Source: DASVSE01 sp036399715
GTDB taxonomy: Bacteria > Bacteroidota > Rhodothermia > Rhodothermales > Rubricoccaceae
Direction: 5' to 3'
Assembly (NCBI GenBank): GCA_036399715.1
Contig: DASWMO010000264.1
Coordinates: forward strand, 1 to 11,424
Length of the DNA stretch: 11,424 nucleotides
Every line of letters starts with the position of its first letter. The stretch's first letter is position 1. The notes beneath the pieces are model-generated. The model was not told where the DNA came from. It saw nothing but the letters and a program-made list of their open reading frames with translations, and did no database searches. Made by a program: the position numbers and the translations under genes. Below, in pieces: positions 1 through 4,565 of the stretch.

Positions 1-2
1 AC

Positions 3-680
3 CGCTACCGCGATCTGGGCCGCGACGCCGCCGAGGCCATGACGGCCGTGCTCACCGAGGCGCACCCCGACCTCACCGAGCACGACCTCGCCGCGCGTGG
101 CACCTCCGCGCTCTGGAAGCGTGGCATCATGCCGGCCCTGATTCTCGTCGGCAGCGAGAGCCGCGTCGCGCGGTACCGCCACCCCGTTCCGACGGCCGCC
201 CGGCTCGGCGAACGGGCGATGCTCGTCTTCTGCGCGCGCCGCCACGGGCTCGTCGCGAGCCTCACGCGGTGGGTCTACTTCCGCGAGCCGATGCCTGACG
301 AATCCCTCCTCGACGCCGACGTGCGGGCCGTCGAGGCGGCGGCGCTGCGGCACTCGCGCCCCGGCGCTCGCCTGTCGGACGTGTACGCGCGTCTCGCTGA
401 GGCCTACGCCGCGGCGGGCCACGCGGGCGAGATCGACCGTCATCACCAGGGTGGGACGGCGGGGTACCGCGCCCGCGAAGTCGTCGCCTCGCCCGCGACC
501 GAAACCGCCATCGAGGCGCAGACGGCCGTCGCGTGGAACCCGAGCCTGCCCGGCGCCAAGGTCGAGGACACGGTCCTCGTCACCGAGACAGGACACGAGG
601 TGCTCACCGCCGACCCGGCGTGGCCAACCGTTCTCAACGCCGACGGGCTCGCCCGGCCGGCCCTCCTCGTCCGGCCATGA
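3..680 (+). CDS. M24-family metallopeptidase (Xaa-Pro aminopeptidase-like), C-terminal part
   Basis: This is the C-terminal 225 residues of a protein whose start lies before the window; the reading frame is open from base 3 and ends at TGA 678-680. The sequence HHQGGTAGYRAREV (from base 441) followed by WNPSLPGAKVEDTVLV matches, from memory, a branch of M24 'pita-bread' peptidases often annotated as Xaa-Pro aminopeptidase, in which the catalytic half is C-terminal. The family binds two metal ions and removes N-terminal residues next to proline or resembles such enzymes; several members of this branch have no tested activity. The full set of five metal ligands cannot be judged because the upstream part is missing. 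No signal peptide can be assessed. The stop overlaps the galactokinase start in an ATGA tetranucleotide, so the two genes are very likely co-transcribed and translationally coupled. Family membership is fairly sure; the substrate is unknown. Confidence 0.72.
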   Translation, partial: RYRDLGRDAAEAMTAVLTEAHPDLTEHDLAARGTSALWKRGIMPALILVGSESRVARYRHPVPTAARLGERAMLVFCARRHGLVASLTRWVYFREPMPDESLLDADVRAVEAAALRHSRPGARLSDVYARLAEAYAAAGHAGEIDRHHQGGTAGYRAREVVASPATETAIEAQTAVAWNPSLPGAKVEDTVLVTETGHEVLTADPAWPTVLNADGLARPALLVRP

Positions 681-1789
681 CCACGTTCCACGGCCTTTTC
701 GGCCGCCCGCCCGAGACGACGGCCGACGCGCCCGGCCGCGTCAACCTCATCGGCGAGCACACGGATTACAACGGCGGCTTCGTCCTTCCGACGGCGATCC
801 CGCAGCGCGCCCGCGTCGAACTCGCGCTCCGCACCGACGGCACCGTTCATGCCGCGAGCCGCGATGTAGACGCGACGCCCGCCACGTACGCCATCGGCAC
901 CGAGGCACCCGGGCGGGACTGGCTGGACTACGTCCAGGGCGCGACGCGCGTCCTCCGCGAGCAGAGCGTCGACGTGCCGGGCTTCGACCTGCTGATCTCA
1001 TCCGACGTGCCCGTCGGGAGCGGGCTCTCATCGAGCGCGGCCCTGCTCGTGGCCCTCTTCCGCGCGCTCCGCGAGGCCGTCGGGTTCGACCTGAGTGACG
1101 TCGACGCCGCGCGCCTCAGCCAGCGCGTCGAGAACGAGTTCGTCGGGGCACACGTCGGGATCATGGACCAGATGGCGTCCAGCCTCGCCGGCTGCGAGGC
1201 GGCCCTGTTTCTCGACACGCGGAGCCTGGCGTACCGCCGGATTCCGCTCCCCGCGAGCCAGGTCGAGCTGGCCGTCGTCAACTCGGGCGTGACGCACAGC
1301 CACGCCCACGGCGGCTACAACGAGCGCCGGGCGCAGTGCGAGGAGGCCGCGCGGCAGCTCGGCGTGGGCCTGCTCCGCGAACTCGACGAGACCGGGACTG
1401 ACCCCGAGCCGGCCCTCGCGCGCCTCGACGCGCTTCCGGACCTGCTGCGCCGCCGCGCCCGCCACGTCGTGACCGAGAACGCGCGCGTCGTCGAGACGGT
1501 CGCGGCGCTGGAGGCCGGTGACCTGGAGCGTGTCGGGGCGCTCTTTGGCGCGTCCCACGCGTCGATGCGGGACGACTACGAGGTGTCGGTCCCCGAGGTC
1601 GACCGCCTCGTTGCGCTTCTCCAGGCCGAGCCCGGCGTCTACGGCGCGCGGCTGACAGGCGGCGGCTTCGGCGGATCGGTCGTCGCCGTGTGCCGGCCCG
1701 GCGAGGCGGCGCCGGCCGCCGCGCGTGCCGCGGCCGCCCTCGCGAGCGAGACGGGCCGCGAGACGGCCGTTCTAGTGCCCGCCGCCTAG
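677..1789 (+). CDS. galK: Galactokinase (GHMP kinase family)
   Basis: Phosphorylates alpha-D-galactose to galactose 1-phosphate with ATP, the entry step of the Leloir pathway, in the cytoplasm. The 370-residue product has the family's usual length. The galactokinase signature GRVNLIGEHTDYNGG is at residues 20-34, the GHMP ATP-binding loop PVGSGLSSSAA at 112-122, the expected catalytic Asp164 in GIMDQ, and GHMP motif 3 LTGGGFGGS at 326-334. The ATG at 677 was chosen because it sits in a 4-base overlap with the upstream peptidase stop and puts the signature at the usual distance from the N-terminus; the open frame extends further upstream, but that part is out-of-frame peptidase sequence. No Shine-Dalgarno is visible. 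No galT or galE is in the window. The stop codon interlocks with the stop of the convergent GH2 gene. Confidence 0.96.
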   Translation: MTTFHGLFGRPPETTADAPGRVNLIGEHTDYNGGFVLPTAIPQRARVELALRTDGTVHAASRDVDATPATYAIGTEAPGRDWLDYVQGATRVLREQSVDVPGFDLLISSDVPVGSGLSSSAALLVALFRALREAVGFDLSDVDAARLSQRVENEFVGAHVGIMDQMASSLAGCEAALFLDTRSLAYRRIPLPASQVELAVVNSGVTHSHAHGGYNERRAQCEEAARQLGVGLLRELDETGTDPEPALARLDALPDLLRRRARHVVTENARVVETVAALEAGDLERVGALFGASHASMRDDYEVSVPEVDRLVALLQAEPGVYGARLTGGGFGGSVVAVCRPGEAAPAAARAAAALASETGRETAVLVPAA

Positions 1790-3609
1790 GCGCTCCCGTC
1801 ACCCTCCGGCGGTGGCGTGGAGTCCAGCAAGCCTTCGGGGACGGTCAGCGCGCCCGTGGCGGGCTCGATGAGCCCGTTCCGTTCGTCCTCGATGTCCGTT
1901 GCCTGCGTGTACACGTCGCCCGCGATGGCGTGCCGGCGGAGCTCCTGCTTGAACGCGGCGATCTGCGTGGCGCGGTCGGCGTCGCCCGACGGGCCGCCGT
2001 AGTCGGCGAAGCCGAAGCCGCCCCACTCGGAGACGACGATCGGGACCTGGCCGCTGTAGAAGAACGGGTCCCCGACGACGAGCGGCCGGTACGCGACGTC
2101 GGCGAGTTCGCCGGCCGTGAGCCGGCGCAGCATCGACGTCCACGTCTCGGCGTCGGGCGTGTAGAGGTGCGCCGTGAGCAGGTCCGACTTCAGCCGGCCC
2201 TCGTGCGAGATGTGGTGCCAGCCGTCGTTGTCGACGACCAGAAACTGCGGGTGGTTGAGGCGGAGGTAGTCGTACGTGTCTGCGATGTAGCGCCGCGTCT
2301 CGGGGTTCGTCGCGATGTCCTCGGCGCCCCAGTCCTCGTTGTAGAGGCTCCAGATGACGACCGATGGGTGCGAGCCGATGAGCGCGAGCATCCGCAGCAG
2401 CTCGGCGCGGTGGTTCTCGCGGCTGCGCTGTGTCGACGAGTGCGGGCTCGGCACCTCGACCCAGAGCAGCAGCCCGATCTCGTCCGCAAGGGCGTACACG
2501 CGCGGGTCGATGCCCGAGATGTGGACGCGGACGAGATTGCACCCGAGCGCCTTCATCGCGTGGAAGTGGCGCTTCATCTCCTCGAACGTGGCCTGCCCGG
2601 GCTGGTAGAGCACGCAGTCGAGGTACGTCGGCGTGCCGTTGAGGTAGACGTGGCGCCCGCGCGCCTCGACCTTGCGGAGCCCGAACGGCGTCTCGATCTG
2701 CGACGTGTGGCCCTCGGCGTCGACGAGCCGTGCGACGAGCGTGTGGAGCGCGGGGTCGTCCGGCGACCACAGGCGCGCCCCGGGCAGCTCGACCGCCACG
2801 CGCTGCCGCTTCTCGCCCGCATCGAGCGTCAGCGGAACCTCCGCCGTCGCGACCGGCTCCGACTCGCCGCGCTCGAAGACCTCCAGGCGGAGCGTGTACG
2901 CACCCGGGTCGTGGATGCGCGTCGTGAGGTCGAAGCTCGCGATCCGGTCTTCGACGACGCTGACGACGCTCACGCGCGAGCGGAGCCGGTTGCGCTCGAT
3001 CGCTTCGAGCCACACGCTCCGGACGGCCCCGGTGTAGGTCTGGTACCAGATCCCGCCGCGCTTGTAGACGTGCGACTCCTGCTTGCCGCGCGGGATCTCG
3101 GCGTCCATCGTGTCCATGATCCGGACCGTGAGCCGGTTCACGGGCGCGAGGGCCGCCTCGGGGAGCTCGTACGAGAACGACGTGTACTCGCCGTAGTGGA
3201 CGGCCTCGCCCTCGACCGTGCTCAGCGGGTGCCCGTTGAGCCACACGCGCGTCTCGTAGCCGCACGCGCCGAACGTGATCTGGAAGACCGTCGGTCCGCC
3301 CGTAGGCCGGATAGGGAGCGCGAACTCCCGTTCGTACCACACGACGACGGTGTCCTGCCAGGCGGGCGTGAGCTGCTGCTGCTCGCGCGCCTGGGTCACG
3401 TGGTCCTCGACCGAGCCCGGCCACCGCGCCGTGCGCTCGTACGCGTGGCCCAGCCACCACTGGTCGCGGATGCCCGAATCCTTGAGGTCGACCGCGAAGC
3501 GCCACTCGCCGTCGAGCAGCTGGTAGGCGTTCGGGCGGAGGACGGACCGCGGCAGCTCGTTCGCAGGCGGCGGTGCGGGGACCAGTTCAGGGGAGAGCGC
3601 TCCGTTCAT
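1786..3609 (-). CDS. Glycoside hydrolase family 2 beta-glycosidase
   Basis: A retaining beta-glycosidase of family GH2, 607 residues from ATG 3609-3607. A TTG codon lies directly upstream in frame; ATG is preferred. The order of domains is a jelly-roll sugar-binding domain (about 25-190, with WYEREF and VWLNGHPL), an immunoglobulin-like beta domain (about 190-305) and a TIM barrel (about 305-590). The acid/base Glu425 lies in the family motif WSLYNEDW and the nucleophile Glu528 in VVSEWGGFG. No signal peptide is seen, so the enzyme is probably cytoplasmic and acts on imported short glycosides. It is close in length to beta-glucuronidases (about 600) and much shorter than LacZ, but the C-terminal part TQATDIEDERNGL lacks an evident N-x-K carboxylate-recognition motif. 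It should therefore not be called UidA; beta-galactosidase, beta-mannosidase or another specificity remains open. The neighbouring galK makes galactosides plausible. Confidence 0.9.
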   Translation of the reverse strand: MNGALSPELVPAPPPANELPRSVLRPNAYQLLDGEWRFAVDLKDSGIRDQWWLGHAYERTARWPGSVEDHVTQAREQQQLTPAWQDTVVVWYEREFALPIRPTGGPTVFQITFGACGYETRVWLNGHPLSTVEGEAVHYGEYTSFSYELPEAALAPVNRLTVRIMDTMDAEIPRGKQESHVYKRGGIWYQTYTGAVRSVWLEAIERNRLRSRVSVVSVVEDRIASFDLTTRIHDPGAYTLRLEVFERGESEPVATAEVPLTLDAGEKRQRVAVELPGARLWSPDDPALHTLVARLVDAEGHTSQIETPFGLRKVEARGRHVYLNGTPTYLDCVLYQPGQATFEEMKRHFHAMKALGCNLVRVHISGIDPRVYALADEIGLLLWVEVPSPHSSTQRSRENHRAELLRMLALIGSHPSVVIWSLYNEDWGAEDIATNPETRRYIADTYDYLRLNHPQFLVVDNDGWHHISHEGRLKSDLLTAHLYTPDAETWTSMLRRLTAGELADVAYRPLVVGDPFFYSGQVPIVVSEWGGFGFADYGGPSGDADRATQIAAFKQELRRHAIAGDVYTQATDIEDERNGLIEPATGALTVPEGLLDSTPPPEGDGSA

Positions 3610-3634
3610 CAAGGCATCCGGGTGGGTGAGCGGA

Positions 3635-3768
3635 CAGGCCGCAAGAGACGTGCCGCGTGTGAAAAACTACGCGCGGCCTGCGGCACGGGGCGGGCACCCC
3701 ACGCGGCACACGGGCGGCGGTCGTGAGACTCCGGGGGCGCCACTCAGGGGAAGGCGTAGGGTGCCGCG
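3635..3768. promoter_or_regulatory. GTGCCGC repeat cluster with interlocked inverted repeats (candidate operator or leader RNA)
   Basis: The heptamer GTGCCGC occurs four times in about 120 bases: plus strand at 3650-3656 and 3761-3767, and as GCGGCAC at 3680-3686 and 3703-3709. Two copies extend to a perfect 10-bp inverted repeat, GTGCCGCGTG (3650-3659) and CACGCGGCAC (3700-3709), with centres 50 bp apart. A second inverted pair, CAGGCCGC (3635-3642) and GCGGCCTG (3673-3680), interlocks with the first. The cluster lies between the divergent GH2 and small-protein genes and surrounds a promoter-like box. It may be a set of operator half-sites or a structured leader of the GH2 transcript; which one is inference. 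Confidence 0.45.
3662..3669 (-). promoter_or_regulatory. Candidate -7 promoter box of the GH2 gene
   Basis: The minus strand reads TAGTTTTT here, 52 bases before the GH2 start codon, in otherwise GC-rich DNA. It resembles the Bacteroidota -7 element (TAnnTTTG). The box lies between the two arms of the 10-bp GTGCCGCGTG inverted repeat. No convincing -33 TTTG-type element is visible, so the call rests on one short match plus position. Confidence 0.35.
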
Positions 3769-3821
3769 GCCCCATCGGTCGCACATTCCAGCGTTACCCC
3801 GACTCTCTTGCCACAGGACCC

Positions 3822-4130
3822 ATGACCTCCTCTCACGTCTCGCTGACACTCGGCGACTGGAACGCGTCCCCGGACTTTGCCCGCGAGCTCGCGGCCCGCG
3901 TTCCCTACGTGTACGCCCCCGGGGACGGTGCCTGGGCACCGACGTCCGACGTCCTCTCCGACCTTCTCGGCTGGCCGGCCGAGTGGGAGGCCCGCATCGA
4001 AGAAATGCCCGTCCGGGCCGACGTGACGTGCCCCGGCTGCACATTTCTCGACATCCGCGGCCGCGACCCACGGCGCCCGCAGGACGAGCTCGGCACGACC
4101 ATCGCCGTCTCGGGCTGGGACGCGTGCTAG
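3822..4130 (+). CDS. Small hypothetical protein with a CPGC motif
   Basis: I do not recognise this 102-residue protein. The frame uses codons with mostly G or C in third position, as in the neighbouring genes, which supports coding. ATG 3822 is preceded by AGGA (3815-3818) at a short distance; the frame continues upstream to a GTG at 3723, but that part lies in repeat-rich intergenic DNA. The product is acidic, with many Trp (GDWNASP, GAWAPTS, GWPAEWE), a single CxxC in DVTCPGCTF around residues 67-75, and a cysteine as the very last residue. The CxxC plus terminal Cys could bind metal or form a disulfide, but two to three cysteines alone do not define a zinc ribbon or thioredoxin fold. No membrane segment or signal peptide is seen. 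It stands alone between a divergent gene and a long non-coding stretch. Confidence 0.6.
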   Translation: MTSSHVSLTLGDWNASPDFARELAARVPYVYAPGDGAWAPTSDVLSDLLGWPAEWEARIEEMPVRADVTCPGCTFLDIRGRDPRRPQDELGTTIAVSGWDAC

Positions 4131-4207
4131 AGGAACCAGGTGCGCGCCGCCTGACCGCTTCGGTGGATTGACGAGGCGTGCGGATGTGTCGGGGGCGTGC
4201 CGACCGC

Positions 4208-4229
4208 CCTCCCCGGCCAGGAGGGGAGG
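4208..4229. terminator. Stem-loop, possible terminator of the small-protein gene
   Basis: CCTCCCC (4208-4214) pairs with GGGGAGG (4223-4229) over an 8-base loop, about 78 bases after the stop codon of the small-protein gene. No T-run follows, so it would be an atypical terminator. It touches the next dyad and may instead be part of a composite repeat. Confidence 0.3.
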
Positions 4230-4244
4230 CTGAACAGTTCAGCC
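4228..4244. repeat. 17-bp dyad GGCTGAACAGTTCAGCC
   Basis: A perfect inverted repeat of 8 bp arms around a single central A. Its odd-centred symmetry is typical of protein-binding dyads, but it also sits in a run of three adjacent hairpins, so it may be part of a REP-like element. No bound protein can be named. Confidence 0.4.
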
Positions 4245-4261
4245 CGGTAGATGCATTCGTA

Positions 4262-4283
4262 GAGACGCGCCTCGGCGCGTCTC
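4262..4283. repeat. REP-like hairpin with 9-bp stem (GAGACGCGC / GCGCGTCTC)
   Basis: GAGACGCGC (4262-4270) pairs perfectly with GCGCGTCTC (4275-4283) over the loop CTCG. It is preceded by GT A, giving GTAGAGACGCG, a start I recall from palindromic interspersed repeats in several cyanobacteria and Bacteroidota. No T-run follows on either side, which argues for a repeat or mRNA-end stabiliser more than a classical terminator. Confidence 0.5.
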
Positions 4284-4315
4284 CGCGGCGGTGATACAAC
4301 GCGGCGGGAGGGTAT

Positions 4316-4377
4316 GGTGCCCAGATGAGGGTTCCTCGTCGCGAAGGCTGTCGCCACGGTGAAGGAGTCCGGGCACC
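4316..4377. other. Multi-branched foldable segment (possible structured RNA)
   Basis: GGTGCCC (4316-4322) can pair with GGGCACC (4371-4377) and encloses two further hairpins: 4324-4340 (7 pairs including one G-U on the plus strand, loop GTT) and GCGA/TCGC at 4341-4354. The G-U pair favours the plus strand as the transcribed one. It does not fit a tRNA, since no T arm or anticodon arm is present. I do not recognise a known riboswitch. It lies about 190 bases before the DUF2723 start. Confidence 0.25.
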
Positions 4378-4506
4378 TCGTAGCGTGTCGGAATTCCTCT
4401 ACGGCGCAGGCTCGGAAGGGCGGTGGAGAGCGGGTGCGTTCGTCCGGGAGGCGAGGGTTCGACCGCTCACGGCCGCGTCAATCCACCGGCCGAGACGGCG
4501 CCGGGG

Positions 4507-4514
4507 TATCTTTT
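4507..4514 (+). promoter_or_regulatory. Candidate -7 promoter box of the DUF2723 gene
   Basis: TATCTTTT followed by GGG stands out in a GC-rich background, 51 bases before the DUF2723 start and just outside the right arm of the inverted-repeat segment. Similar boxes precede the downstream unknown gene (TATCCTTC) and the oxidase subunit IV gene (TATCGTTT). No -33 element is evident. Confidence 0.4.
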
Positions 4515-4565
4515 GGGCGCCCGTGCCCGTTCCCGCGCCCGGTGCTCCGTCCTCTCCCCGCGCGC

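Larger units (their letters stand above)
4161..4488. repeat. Inverted-repeat-bounded non-coding segment (MITE/REP-like candidate)
   Basis: CGGTGGATTGACG at 4161-4173 returns as its exact reverse complement at 4476-4488. Allowing one mismatch, the match continues for three more bases inwards (GGC), and weaker similarity goes further. The 328-bp interior has no supported gene and contains at least four hairpins and an EcoRI-type palindrome GGAATTCC (4390-4397). This layout fits a small non-autonomous mobile element. No clear target-site duplication is visible: GACCGCT occurs at 4153-4159 and again at 4461-4467, but the second copy is inside the right arm. It fills most of the 435-bp gap between the small-protein gene and the DUF2723 gene. 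Confidence 0.45.

Noticed and set aside
1786..3609. Naming the GH2 gene uidA (beta-glucuronidase) because of its length
   Set aside because: The C-terminal part has no evident N-x-K motif used to recognise the glucuronate carboxylate.
1690..3726. Long open frame (678 codons) on the plus strand opposite the GH2 gene
   Set aside because: It is antisense to a clear GH2 gene, has extremely Arg/Val/Asp-rich low-complexity sequence and no recognisable motif; an effect of high GC.
4455..4470. GGGTTCGA resembling a tRNA T loop
   Set aside because: The flanking bases do not pair as a T stem, and no acceptor, D or anticodon arm fits.
4359..4565. N-terminal extension of the DUF2723 protein
   Set aside because: These bases belong to the repeat element and include the promoter-like box; the family begins just before the first membrane helix.
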